From contig NC_087080.1 in NCBI RefSeq assembly GCF_026151205.1, positions 5,931,096 through 5,995,095 on the forward strand: a stretch of 64,000 bases of DNA, given 5' to 3'. The notes below the pieces were generated by a model. That model saw only the letters and a list, made by a program, of their open reading frames with translations. It ran no database searches and was not told where the DNA came from. Position numbers and translations under genes: made by a program. Shown here piece after piece: positions 1-14,737 of this stretch. Within the stretch, counting starts at the first letter, position 1. Every line of letters begins with the position of its first letter. Source of the stretch: Bolinopsis microptera. Taxonomy: Eukaryota > Ctenophora > Tentaculata > Lobata > Bolinopsidae.

Positions 1-1868
1 ATGCTATCGTTTGGAAAAGTTATTTGTACATAGATACCAGACCATAGTTGCATCATTTCAATACAATTTATCACGAGCTTTTGAAAACAGTCCGACGCTG
101 AGCCCAAATTTCAGCAAAATAACGCCGTTTTTTCGGACACTCTTTTGGATTCAAGGCGGTTTTTAAAAACGATATTCCAACAATGAAAGTTTTCCCAGAA
201 TTATGGCAGAATTATGGCAGTGTGTTCTGATCTCATCATGGCTAAAACTATACCATGATACCAAAAATTTGTAAATCCGAGGAACTAAATATATTTCGAT
301 TATCACCTACTAGAAACGAATTGGAATAAAATCATAACGTATATTTAAAGAATTCACAGCGCCTTGCGTAGCACAAATGTAGAGATTGTTCTAAAATGAA
401 ACCAAAAACCCAACGGCTAGCTTTCACAAGTTCGTGGCGTCGATATAACCGGGGATAATGTCCATAGTTTTTCTAATGGCATAGTGGCCTTTTTTTTAAA
501 TCCTTGGTATAAGGGGAGTTAGCAACGGGTTTGATTGCCACAATAAAGCAGGAACCCTCTGCTTGCAATGCTCATGAAAAAGCATTACTTTGTCATGGTC
601 TGGGTACCTGCTTTGACTCCTTTTTTTGTGTTTTAAAAGAAATCTCACATAAATGGGTGTTTTAAACATCCGCTGACAGATTAAAAGCTACCATGGGTTC
701 AATGTTCACTGAGAACATTGACTGGTTGCCCCTTAACAGGGATTTTGCCGGACCGCAACCGGTGTTAAGAAGAGGAAATTTGAGGCTGCTGGAAATTTCC
801 AAAAAAATTGAATATCCGGTCGGAACCGGATTCAACCGGATATCCGGTCAGTTCCCAGTCGAACTAAAGTGCGTGTCGAACTAAACTACGTGTCAAACTA
901 CAGTACTTGTACCGGTTTGGTATATAATAATGAGTGCCAAGCGTTTAGTCGTTTTAACAGTAAACAATAACTATTTCCACCTTATACAGTGGGCACTGGG
1001 CAAGTACTCTAAAAAACTTAGGGTACTTAAAAACCAATGGATCAATGCTAAATGCGATTAGAAGATAAATAGCCACGCTGTTGCTCAATCATTTTCTAAT
1101 TTACTGCTCGCCTTTGAGCTAAATCGCACTTTTAGCCGTTTTCCACACAGATTCACACTTTGACTGAATTTTCCTGTTATTTAAACTAATATATTCACTG
1201 ATTTGTCTATATAAAATTATTCGTTCATTAGAATTATTAAGCTAATTTCATGTATTTATGTTTGAGCATCCTTCCAACACAGAGAGACTTGGTCATTGCA
1301 ATCTTAAAACAAAACCCATAACAACAATACCAGGAGTCATTTAATTCAAATAATTGCTTGTGATTATATGTGAATATCCGGTATGTCGCCTAGTCGTGAC
1401 AAAGCAGAGAAAATGTCAATTAAATTGGAATGACGTTATCGATACATATTATTTTCTGCTTTTTACCGAGTAGAAAAAGATCAACTCAACGTTATGAGCA
1501 ATTAAAGTTTGATAGTATATTATGTTAGTAATAGTATCAGTTGAAGGGAAAGAATTCGGTACCAACGAATAAGCGATAATTCATTCATAATCATATTAAC
1601 TTCCAGTATCAAATGTTTTTATCTTACTTCTCAAAGTCGGACAGCTAGTGACAATAAGCATCCATTCTAGCTGTCTGCGATAGTCTTTAGTTTCGGCTTC
1701 ATCTTTCGTTGATTACATTTTACTACTGACTGAAACGTTCATCAAACCGATGTTGGAACAGATCGCACGCAACCTACTGCTTTATACCGCATTAAAAAAA
1801 TGTAATTACTCGTGACCAAGAAAAGTTCCCTTAAGATAAAAAGCAATTCTTTTTCGCAGCTTGATACC
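1..1868. other. Intergenic region, no gene seen
   Basis: AT-rich sequence without a convincing exon. I looked for the missing N-terminal exons of cystathionine gamma-lyase and did not see them. Around 812-857 there is a cluster of ATCCGGT/ACCGGAT motifs, including the 14-bp palindrome ACCGGATATCCGGT at 835-848, which looks like a repeat remnant. The last 100 bases probably hold the promoter and 5' leader of the GPCR gene that follows. Confidence 0.5.
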
Positions 1869-3119
1869 ATGTCGGAGTCAAAAGTTTACAACGAGACAGC
1901 AGATGTAACCTTCGGGTCTATTTGCTGTCTTTGCTTCGTAATAGGGACTGTAGGAAACTCAATCAGTTTCCTGTACTATCGATCAAAGAAGAAAGACATT
2001 GCAACTGTCATATACATGATGATAACATTGAACGATATTAGCATCAGCTTATTTGTGCTTCCTGTTGGTATTTCATTCTTGACAAAGAGACGAGCCGGCT
2101 TACTCTTCGGAAATAAGTACAGCTGTATGCTCTGGTGGTACTTGTGGGAAATAGCTGTTGTTTTCAGTGTCTTTCTCGTCCTTTGCATGAGCATAACCAG
2201 AACTCATTCCCTGCTCCGACCATTTAAGAGACTGAAGATAAAGTGCTTACTTATTGTTGTTATGGTGTATCTGGTTCTCCAACTCACTGTACTTATCGTA
2301 GGATATCACTATTCACTGCTAGGACAGATAGGGTTCGACCCTAGCCAAGGTCGCTGTGTCATGTCCCTACACAAAACTGACACATTAGTTTTGTTCCTGA
2401 TCCTGGAAGTTGGAGCTGACCTGACATACGTGGCCCCAGCATTTGTTGTGGCCATCAGCAGTGTTCTGTCAGCAGTGCTGTTATCTAGGAGTATCCAGCA
2501 AGTTGAGCAAAAGGAGGTTCGAGCTACGAGAAACAAAGCTACAGTCACTATTTTACTGTTTGCTGTGGTTTACGGGGTTTGTAATGTGCCCCTTATCTTC
2601 ATCTACATCGTGCAATCTTACTGTGTGTATACTGAAAGTTGGAGTTGGTTTGGATCCTTGTTCAAGTTTGATACTCTCGGATACTTTTTCAACACCTCAT
2701 TCACCCTGCTCATAGCCGTTAACTCAGCTACCAACCCGGCACTATACTTTTGGAGAATGCACCGTTTGCGAGAATTCACTTTATCAGGAATCCGGATGAT
2801 CATCTCAGGACAAAACCCGGCGACTAGGAGATCTACTGTTACGAGCATGGGTGGTGGGTTTGGCGGACGCTCATCAGTCGTTTCTACTCACTTAGTAAGT
2901 GAGTACACCCCTGGAAGAAAATCTGTTTTTTCTCACGAAGCAGCTGATTACACCCAAAGAAGAAGAACTATTTCTTCTTACACACCAAATGATTACACCT
3001 CAAGAAGAAGATCTGTTTTTTCTCGCGTAGGCTCAACTGACTCCAACACAGGAAGACTTGTTTCTTATCAAGTAGCAACTGAATACACCCCAGAGAAAAT
3101 ATCAGTTAGCAAGAATTAA
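1869..3119 (+). CDS. Class A (rhodopsin-like) GPCR, orphan, with Ser/Arg/Tyr-rich repeated tail
   Basis: Single-exon seven-transmembrane receptor of 416 aa. The ATG at 1869 is preferred over the GTG of the longer frame at 1812, because it leaves a short N-terminus with an N-glycosylation site (NET) before TM1. Visible landmarks: the GN of TM1 in 'GTVGNSISF', the TM2 Asp in 'LNDISISLFVLP', 'SITR' at the end of TM3 where DRY is usual, and 'NSATNPALY' (NPxxY) in TM7. After TM7 the tail carries degenerate repeats built on 'YTP..(K/R)SVFS' and 'DYTxRRR', rich in Ser/Thr/Tyr next to Arg, which suggests a phosphorylated tail. An AATAAA lies at 3192-3197. The ligand is unknown; the TM2 and TM7 motifs support a functional receptor. 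Confidence 0.9.
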   Translation: MSESKVYNETADVTFGSICCLCFVIGTVGNSISFLYYRSKKKDIATVIYMMITLNDISISLFVLPVGISFLTKRRAGLLFGNKYSCMLWWYLWEIAVVFSVFLVLCMSITRTHSLLRPFKRLKIKCLLIVVMVYLVLQLTVLIVGYHYSLLGQIGFDPSQGRCVMSLHKTDTLVLFLILEVGADLTYVAPAFVVAISSVLSAVLLSRSIQQVEQKEVRATRNKATVTILLFAVVYGVCNVPLIFIYIVQSYCVYTESWSWFGSLFKFDTLGYFFNTSFTLLIAVNSATNPALYFWRMHRLREFTLSGIRMIISGQNPATRRSTVTSMGGGFGGRSSVVSTHLVSEYTPGRKSVFSHEAADYTQRRRTISSYTPNDYTSRRRSVFSRVGSTDSNTGRLVSYQVATEYTPEKISVSKN

Positions 3120-3800
3120 CTTTCTGATCTATGTAGGACCCCTGTAGCTGCGAACAAAATATATACGGCAAGAAATACTGGGACAGTGCGAAATAAATAC
3201 TTATGCTAATCTAGTCGTATCTCTGTTTTTTCTGGTAGATCATGCCATGTTTTTGTACCATATATTCCTCACTGCCCCTGTATTTCTTGATGTAGATTTT
3301 TTGCTCCTCTGTTTGTTTTAGGCTTTTATTGATGTTAATAAATTAGGATTTGGCAAAGGGCCAAGGTTAGAACGGAGCCTTAGTTTTGATTGATATCAGG
3401 TTAGAACTAAGATTTGAGAATGCGAGAAACTCTGTGGGTGGGTGAACCCTGTGTCTTTAGTCTGACTACTTTGATAACATTTTGTATTTCCTTCTTTCCA
3501 ATTTTGTATTTCCTTCTTTCCAAGAAAATTCTAAATTCTGTATCTTAAAATTGTCTTGATTTAAAAATCGGAGTCTCAATTACTGTACAGCTGCCAAAAA
3601 TTACCAAATTTCAAATCCGGCTGGATCTGTATGCCGAGTTACAGATTAAAAGGGAAAACTAAATATCTGATAAAAAACTTAGAGTAAGGAATTATAATTG
3701 AACGTGGCGTCTGAACAAGAATATGAGCTGATGATGGGTGCGGATTGTTTTTTCTGTCTCTATATAAATATAAGCACGGAAACTTGGACAAGATTAAGTA
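3120..3800. other. GPCR 3' UTR and intergenic spacer
   Basis: Contains the probable polyadenylation signal of the upstream GPCR (AATAAA, 3192-3197), a short direct repeat (two copies of 'tttgtatttccttctttcca' near 3480-3522), and the TATA-like box of the next locus. No exon is visible. Confidence 0.5.
3761..3770 (+). promoter_or_regulatory. TATA-like box upstream of the CTH-like frame
   Basis: TATATAAATA lies 31 bp before the ATG at 3801. The usual TATA-to-start spacing of about 25-30 bp would begin a transcript just upstream of that ATG. This favours a local promoter for the shortened cystathionine gamma-lyase frame. AT-rich DNA yields such boxes by chance, so this is suggestive only. Confidence 0.35.
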
Positions 3801-7892
<4,092 letters not shown>

Positions 7893-8559
7893 ACCTAGAA
7901 GTAGGTTATGTAGCAAGAGTTGGTGATCATGTAGCAGGCTACTGTTGAAAGACCGACCTTGAAAGGTTGACACTTCGATTTACTTTAATTTATACTGTAG
8001 CATGTAGAGTGTAGTGTTAGTAATAGTAATACTTAAATTATTAACCGTATTTATCTTCTTCCTGATTTAATTTTGTAGAGTTTAGCAGATGTAACACTAA
8101 CAGGCCATTAGAAATAGTTACTGATACATTTGTGAGTTTTAGAATTCTTTTGTTGCTGTAGTTAGGAATGATCCTAAGATGCCGAACAGATTTTTTTCTG
8201 TGCAAGGTAATTGCAGATTCCTGACCACTGTCTGCGTAAATAGGTTTTAATAAACAGTCAATAAATAGCTTTATAAAACTAAAAATTTTTCGTTATTTTC
8301 GTCACATTTATTTTATTTGAACTCACAAACTATTCATAAACGAAATGTTATTCAAAACTTTAGTAACTGTAATATTGTTAGGTTATAATATATCGTTGTT
8401 GTCAAACTCGATTGTAGTTATTGCTTAAATAATGTATTGACCAAATTATCTGAACTAAAAGTTGTAATGAAATTTCCTTGGATAAAATAACGTACATGCA
8501 ATCAATGTATCTTTAATTTTAAAAGTCTATTTTTAATTAAAGAGAATTGTCAACAAAAA
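7893..8559. other. CTH 3' UTR and spacer between convergent genes
   Basis: AT-rich. AATAAA at 8249-8254 is a plausible polyadenylation signal for the plus-strand CTH locus. The spacer ends at the stop of the reverse-strand GPCR. Confidence 0.5.
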
Positions 8560-9606
8560 TTAAATCAATGATCGAGTTGTTAATCGGAGTGCTGCCGCGC
8601 CTGTTGGATTGGTTCCCGTTTCTACTTCTATCACTTGTTCTGTGGTATCTTGTAGAAAATTTACTGAAGATCGGAGTTTTGAGAGGAGAAAACGCCTGAA
8701 GCTAGCAACAGTAAGGCAGTAAATATAAAAGTTTGACACGATGTTGAGCAGCGGAAGATACCAAGCTAACCTGTCGAAATGGTCCGTTATCAGCTCCGGA
8801 GAATACTTTTGTGCATAAATGAAAACCAAGTATGGCGCACAAGACAAGCACATGATTGTAGCTGTTAGGATCACGGTAAGAATCCCCTGCCAGCGTACTT
8901 CACCACCAGCCCTCCTGGAAGCTTCCCTTCCTTTTAACAAGACATGCAAAGTTGGAATGGTGATTAATATTACCACGAAGATAGGCAGCAAAGTGCTCAC
9001 TGTTGTTTCGAAAAGGTAAATCCAAGAGCCGAATTCTTCATCTGATGTCATAGTACTATAATTAATTCGGCAATCGTAAATGGTTTTTTCTTTTAAAAGC
9101 TTGGATTTTCCACCATCCAGAATCAAAAAAGTAATCAGTATCCAAAGTTTCACCATCCATATTACCACACACAAAACCTGCGCACTTTTCTTCGTCCAGC
9201 TTTGAATTCGAAGAGGGAATTTTAGAATAATTAATTTAGTCGTCACCAATGCGCATACTAGATACATACTCACAGAAAAATGGTAGAGAATAAAGCCATA
9301 CCTCAAAACTGATGCCAGGGAAGAGGGATTTAGAATCCAATAATCCCACCCGGCCATGGAAATCATATTCACGGTCACTGGTAATAGCCATACGAAAGAA
9401 ATGGCTAAGTCATTGACGGCTATGTGTCGAATCACCACGATTATAAGTTTGTTTAATCTGAAGGCACCGTCAGTTATTGTTGCAAACAGTATGATGATAT
9501 TTCCAAAAAGGGATGAGATAAAGACGAACATTTGGAATCCGATTAAAGAATAAATTTCCACTGTATTTGGTATCATGTCTGCGTTACTGGTATTTGTTTG
9601 GGGCAT
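8560..9606 (-). CDS. Divergent class A GPCR, start region split by a transposon
   Basis: Single-exon seven-TM receptor, 348 aa, on the reverse strand. Landmarks: 'LFGNIIILFA' in TM1, 'AVNDLAISFVWLLP' in TM2, a TM3 end reading 'TTKLI' instead of DRY, 'CLSCAPYLVFIYA' in TM6, and 'NIVSNFYIY' where NPxxY is usual. The missing DRY and NPxxY motifs mark a fast-evolving receptor. The first ATG (9606-9604) abuts the end of a 2.3 kb element. Across the element, with one copy of the target duplication removed, the flank reads ATG AAT ATG CCC in frame, so the original start was probably at 11942-11940. The second ATG survives and could still start translation, but the promoter is now 2.3 kb away or replaced. 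Ligand unknown. Confidence 0.8.
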   Translation of the reverse strand: MPQTNTSNADMIPNTVEIYSLIGFQMFVFISSLFGNIIILFATITDGAFRLNKLIIVVIRHIAVNDLAISFVWLLPVTVNMISMAGWDYWILNPSSLASVLRYGFILYHFSVSMYLVCALVTTKLIILKFPLRIQSWTKKSAQVLCVVIWMVKLWILITFLILDGGKSKLLKEKTIYDCRINYSTMTSDEEFGSWIYLFETTVSTLLPIFVVILITIPTLHVLLKGREASRRAGGEVRWQGILTVILTATIMCLSCAPYLVFIYAQKYSPELITDHFDRLAWYLPLLNIVSNFYIYCLTVASFRRFLLSKLRSSVNFLQDTTEQVIEVETGTNPTGAAALRLTTRSLI

Positions 9607-9688
9607 ATTGGGGGGGGTGTCACGTCCGTCTATGTCCGCCTATGTCCTGTCCTTTTTGGATTCTATGAGACAACGGACGTGTTTTTTG

Positions 9689-9872
9689 GGACATTGGCGG
9701 ACACAGACGGACATTGGCGGACTCGGACGGACATTGGCGGACACGGACGGACATTGGCGGACTCGGACGGACATTGGCGGACTCGGACGGACATTTGCGG
9801 ACCCGGACGGACATTGGCGGACTCGGACGGACATTGGTGGACATTAGCGGACATTGGTGGACATTAGCGGAC
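9689..9872. repeat. Left subterminal 20-bp tandem repeats (GGACATTGGCGGAC type)
   Basis: About eight copies of a unit like GGACGGACATTGGCGGACTC with variants (acaCGG, cccGG, ATTAGCGG). It mirrors the 10-bp GTCCG repeats at the other end of the element, which may be transposase-binding arrays. Confidence 0.75.
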
Positions 9873-10003
9873 AAACATTTTGAGAATTTTTCGCAACTTC
9901 TATGTATTATAATTTTGTACAAAACAAACGACTTATTAATCACACTAAAGCTATTAATAGCTTTAACTTATTATATCAAATTATATAGGGACCCAGGAAA
10001 AGG

Positions 10004-11642
10004 CCCCAGGAGGAGGAGGAGGAGGACTGGGGAGGAGGAGGACTGTTGAGGACTGATGAGGAGGACTGAGGACGAGGAGGAGGAGTAGGAGGAGGACTGA
10101 GGAGGGGAGGAGGAAGAGGACTGGGGAGGGTCAGGAAGACCCAGGAGGAGGACTCAGGAGGATGACTCAGGAGGAGGAGGACTCAGGAGGAGGACTGAGG
10201 AGGACTGAGAAGGAGGAAGACTGAAGAGTACTGAAGAGTACTGAGGAGGATGGCTGAGGAGGATGGCTGAGGAGGATGACTGAGGAGGATGACTGAGGAG
10301 GATGACTGAGAGGGAGGAGGAGGATCAGGAAGACCCAGGAGGAGGAGGAGGAGGACCCAGAAGGAGGACCTAGGAGGAGGAGGAGGAGAACTGAGGAGGA
10401 TGACTCAGGAGGAGGAGGAGGACTCAGGAGGAGGACTGAGGAGGACTGAGAAGGAGGAGGACTGAGGAGGATGGCTGAGGAGGATGGCTGAGTAGGATGA
10501 CTGAGAGGGAGGAGGAGGAGGAAGAGGAGGAGGAGAAGGACTGAGGAGGAGAAGGAGGACCCAGGAGGAGGAGGACCCAGGAGGAGGAGGACCCAGGAGG
10601 AGGACCTAGGAAAAGGCCCCAGGAGGAGGAGGAGGACTGGGGAGGAGGAGGACTGTTGAGGACTGATGAGGAGGACTGAGGACGAGGAGGAGGAGTAGGA
10701 GGAGGACTGAGGAGGGGAGGAGGAAGAGGACTGGGGAGGATCAGGAAGACCCAGGAGGAGGACCCAGGAGGGGGAGGAGGAGGAGGACCCAGGAGGAGGA
10801 GGAGAACTGAGGAGGACTGAAGAGTAGGACTGACGATGACTGAGAAGGAGGAGGACTGAGGAGTACTGAGGAGGATGGCTGAGGAGGATGGCTGAGGAGG
10901 ATGGCTGAGGAGGATGACTGAGGAGGATGACTGAGAGGGAGGAGGAGGAGGACTCAGGAGGAGGACTCAGGAGGAAGAGGAGGAGGAGGACTTAGGAGGA
11001 GGACTTAGGAGAAATGAGAAGGAGGACTGAGGAGAACTGAGGAGGAGGAGGAGGAGGAGGAATGAATACGAGGAGGAGAAGGAGGGGGACTGGGAGAGGA
11101 CTGAGGAGGAGGAGGACTGATGAGAAGGAGGACTGAGGAGGAGGACTGAGGACCGAGGAGGAAGAGAAGGAGGATGAAGAGGAGGAGGAGGACCCAGGAG
11201 GAGGAGGACTGAGGAGGAGGACTGAGGAGGACTGAGGAGGACTGAGGAGGATGGCTGAGGAGGATGACTGAGAGGGAAGAGGAGGAGGAGGAGGAGGACT
11301 GAGAAGGACTGAGGAAGACTGAGAAGGAGGAGGACTGAGGAGGAGGAGGACTGAATAGGAGGAGGAGGAGGGGGGAGGAGGACTGGGGAGGAGGAGGACT
11401 GTTGAGGACTGATGAGGAGGACTGAGGAGGAGGATGAAGAGGAGGAGGAGGACCCAGGAGGAGGACCCAGGAGGAGGACTCAGGAGGAGGAGGATTGGGG
11501 AGGAGGAGGACTGTTGAGGACTGATGAGGAGGACTGAGGACGAGGAGGAGGAGTAGGAGGAGGACTGAGGAGGGGAGGAGGAAGAGGACTGAGGAAGATC
11601 AGGAAGACCCAGGAGGAGGAGGAGGAAGAGTAGGAGGAGGAA
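10004..11642. repeat. Purine-rich GGA/GGACTGA satellite core of the element
   Basis: About 1.6 kb of AGGAGGAGGACTGAGGAGG-type repeats with higher-order copies: the block near 10003-10130 recurs near 10615-10745. The strand is almost free of pyrimidines except for CTG and ACCC steps. It could adopt G-quadruplex or triplex forms. Confidence 0.85.
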
Positions 11643-11781
11643 GCATCTAAATTTTATTTCCATTTTTGTCCGTTTTTGTCCGCTCTATTTTTTGTCCGTT
11701 TTGAAAATATAGGGTACCGGACAAAAAACATGATCTCTCCATATAACAGCAAAAATTGAACATTTTATTTAGCAATTTAGG

Positions 11782-11880
11782 TGTCCATTAATGTCCGCTA
11801 ATGTCCGTTTATGTCCGTTTATGTCCGTCTATGTCCGCCTATGTCCGTCTATGTCCGCCTATGTCCGCCTATGTCCTGTC
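11782..11880. repeat. Right subterminal ~10-bp GTCCG repeats
   Basis: About ten copies of ATGTCCGYYT ('atgtccgtct', 'atgtccgcct', 'atgtccgttt'), inverted relative to the left array. Confidence 0.75.
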
Positions 11881-12281
11881 CTTTTTGGATTCTATGAGAC
11901 AAGCGGACATAGACGGACGTGACACCCCCCCCCCATATTCATCGAACAACGGAGTCTAATAGAGCAAAAGAAAATAAAGAAGGAACAGCTGTGAGCACGA
12001 ATGGCTAAAGACAAAAGACTTTATGTACGTTCGCCAGAAAAGATGTTAAAATAATCACAATCACTAGAATTTTCACTTTTACTCTAAAGATCTTTAATTA
12101 CCGCGATAAAAATGATCTTTAACAGTAACACCTGCTCTAATTTGGATCAGCCTTTCTTATAATTTCGTCAAAGAACATCTTTTTAGGAAGCAACAGCTGT
12201 TTCACTGCAATTCAAATACTTGTCTTTGTACTAATAACTCTGCCGTTTGCTGTAAAATTAAGTGTTTTTGGTTCGTATATA

Positions 12282-12419
12282 ATGGATGAGGGTGAAACGA
12301 CACTTATAGATGGAAATATGATGCGTCCAGCGTCAAATGATCCTGCTCAACTTTCAAATCATAGAATTGATATCATGTTGTCGCCAGTGTCAAAAAATTG
12401 CTCAGCTACTGAGCCCTAA
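12282..12419 (+). other. Short open frame of 45 codons
   Basis: ATG at 12282, open to TAA at 12417-12419. It lies between the transposon and the decayed GPCR copy. No similarity recognised. It could be a small peptide frame or chance. Confidence 0.12.
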
Positions 12420-12800
12420 TCGTTTCAATTTTAATTTTGTTCTGAAGAAACCTTTCTGCTTGAAGATAAGCTGCTGAAGATCACAGTTTTGAGAAAAGAA
12501 AACGCCTGAAGCTGACAATATGGTTACACAGTAATATATAGAAATTTACACGATGTTGAGAAGTGAAAGATACGAAGCAATTAATTTGTCGAAATGGTCC
12601 GTTATTAGCTCTGGAGAATATTTTCCAATACTAATAGAGAAACTCTAAGAGCCTTCCACAGAACATTATTTCGATAATCGTAACTAAGCATCATGTCTTT
12701 GATTACATTCTGCTCACCCTTATCTATGACTGATAAGGAAATTGGTACCCAGATATCTACCATCCATACTATAAAACTCATCATGTTCTAAGTTTTTTTC
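12420..12800 (-). pseudogene. Decayed GPCR copy related to the 8560-9606 receptor
   Basis: The stretch 12470-12625 matches the 3' part of the neighbouring GPCR (about 8655-8810) closely, including the shared blocks 'gaaaacgcctgaagct', 'cacgatgttgag' and 'tcgaaatggtccgttat'. Further right, 'accatccatact' parallels 'accatccatatt' at 9153. The copy has indels and stops and no open frame. It is a tandem duplicate that has died, on the same strand as its source. Confidence 0.75.
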
Positions 12801-12881
12801 CAGTGCCTTGCTCTCAGAGACCACATCTTAAAACATCTTTAGTTTGGTAACCGTCAAAAAGTTAAATCTGAAATCACAGAG

Positions 12882-13166
12882 ATGATTGAGCATCCAGTGA
12901 TCTCATTTTTATACTACAGAGATCATATTCTTAGTCGAAGGCAAAACCAGTTCAAAGCAAAGGACCAAATCATTTACTGGCATGAATTGCGTTACCAAGA
13001 ACATCGCCAAGTCACATTCAGGCATCAGCTGAATAAAGGGGCACTGCCATACTCTCATTCAATCCTGCGGGCCACGAGTACATTGGAGAAAACAAATAAG
13101 GTGGCCGAAGAATGGAGACGTGTGCTACACTGTTACATTTACCAGACATTTCTGGACAATTATTGA
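12882..13166 (+). CDS. Hypothetical 94-aa open frame
   Basis: Open frame rich in Arg, His and Gln, with no signal peptide, membrane segment or recognised domain. It starts inside the debris of the decayed GPCR. No splice partners seen. It may be non-coding. Confidence 0.15.
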   Translation: MIEHPVISFLYYRDHILSRRQNQFKAKDQIIYWHELRYQEHRQVTFRHQLNKGALPYSHSILRATSTLEKTNKVAEEWRRVLHCYIYQTFLDNY

Positions 13167-13790
13167 ATGGGTAAATTCTAATTACAATGGCCAATATTGG
13201 TAATATATGATAATTTAGTGCCAGTAATTAAGATGCTACTGCCAAATATTCAAAATTTCCCATCTCTCAACTAACAAGCTTTTAGCTTATATTCATCAGG
13301 TGCCTTCAATTATAAAACTTTCAGACGGACAATGATTAAAAATTACATGGGAGCTGAGTACTCATTGACAGGTATCATATATCGGTTGCCCTAATGTCAT
13401 TACATTTCACGATTGCAACATTATATACATCGATATGACCGCTACCAGGGTCCAGGGGCAATTTGATGTCTTTGAGATGAAATGTGTAGTCTTGGGGACA
13501 AAACAGTGTGACAGTTTCCGCATTGCCTTTTAAACAATAAGCTAACAGTCAACAGAGGGGACTTAATTTATCCTTAACAACAGAATTAAATATAACAGAA
13601 GCGAGTTTACTTGGTAGCGAATGGTTGCTATAGTAACGCGCATTCCATCTAGGACTACACGTATAAATTTGGCGTTGCGCGTTCCGTCATATGTCTATGA
13701 TTTCTTCTAATGTTTTTGAGCATTTCTTCTAATGTTATAGAGCAGTTCTAACGAGCTCTTCTCAAACACAAGGATATATCTTGTGAATTC

Positions 13791-13977
13791 GGCTAGTATA
13801 TATGAAACATTTGTCATGGAGTTGTAGAGGGAGTTATGTGCCTCGCCGGGCTAAAGTAGTGGATGACCTTGCTGTACGGCAAGTTTAACAAGGATCTGAA
13901 ACTACTAGGTTCCGTACAGACTCAACTCTGCACCCGTGTCAATATGTTCAATATATGCAAGCCTCTTGATTTATAAC
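13791..13977. repeat. Dispersed 187-bp repeat, copy 1
   Basis: Matches 56883-57069 base for base over nearly all of its 187 bp, in the same orientation, from 'ggctagtatatatgaa' to 'cctcttgatttataac'. Short interspersed element family; copy 2 adjoins a tRNA-like segment. Confidence 0.85.
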
Positions 13978-14466
13978 TCATATTCACACCATTCAGCAAT
14001 TCTTATCTTCGTACAATCAAAGTGAGTCGACAAAATAGTTGTATGGTCGTACTTCGTACAAGATTTTTTGCTGTCATACCAGCATAATTATATCACAGTG
14101 AATGCTATCGAGGCAGAACATTTTGAAAATAATTTATTTTCCGAAGGCATAGTCTATCACAAATGAACTTGACTGTCAAAATGAAACACAAGTTTGGGAA
14201 CAAAAAATGAATAAAATAGACAAATCAAATGGATAACAAATTTGATAAAAAGTTGGTTAAACGTAAAAATTGAGGTTAAATAAATAATTGCTCATCAAAT
14301 ATCTTCTAAATACATCTACATCTATTTACAATTTTACAATCTATAAACTATTATTTCAAACTATCAACACTGAAAAAAAAAACAAATAAAATCGTGCCCT
14401 TCCCGAGATTAGACCATGTTATTTGTTTGGCCGGCAAAAACAAATTTCATTAAACAGTCAAAATGT

Positions 14467-14737
14467 TCACAGATATTCAACTGTTTGCTCAATTTGTTCA
14501 ATAGGATTTAGATCCTCCAAATCTTTGTTGGAATCTGTTTCATTAACAATAACAACTTGGTTATTGCTATTCTGGATTACAGTTTTTTCAATATCCGATC
14601 TGTCAGTATTTTTTCTCTCTAAAATTATTCGTCGCTGAACCTCAACGTTAGTACCGTCTCGATGTTTGCACTGGATATCATCTGGATCAATATCTTTTAA
14701 CGCCACGTGCCTCCAACAGTCTGATATTATCTTCATC
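14467..14737 (-). pseudogene. Terminal exon or transposase fragment, possibly pogo/Tigger-like
   Basis: Reverse-strand frame opening at a good acceptor ('tattcatttcag', exon from 14737) and ending at 14467. It starts with 'MKIISDCWRHVALKDIDPDD' and then becomes acidic and low in complexity. The 'xIxxCWRHVxL' pattern resembles the C-terminal part of pogo/Tigger transposases. That is recognition by eye, so a relic transposase or a host gene's last exon are both possible. No further exon was found. Confidence 0.3.

Larger units (their letters stand above)
9610..11934. mobile_element. Non-autonomous DNA transposon with TIRs, TSD and GGA-rich core
   Basis: Left end: G(8) then TGTCACGTCCGTCTATGTCC. 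Right end: the inverse, ending in C(10). The inner sequence 'tttttggattctatgagaca' occurs near both ends in the same orientation. The element is flanked by ATATT on each side (9605-9609 and 11935-11939), a 5-bp target-site duplication. Subterminal arrays of GTCCG/CGGAC repeats point in opposite directions at the two ends, and a purine-rich (GGA)n-type core fills the middle. There is no transposase frame; long open frames in the core are by-products of the repeats. Superfamily not assigned. Confidence 0.85.

Noticed and set aside
693-884. 63-codon frame at the left edge
   Set aside because: Lies in CCGGAT-type repeat sequence; no domain and no splice context.
9575-10049. Several overlapping frames on both strands of the CGGAC repeats
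   Set aside because: Period-20 repeats without stops; no domain, no start context, within the mobile element.
10992-11663. 223-codon Ser/Pro/Leu-rich frame on the reverse strand
   Set aside because: Made of GGA-repeat antisense inside the transposon core; frames without stops are expected in such repeats.
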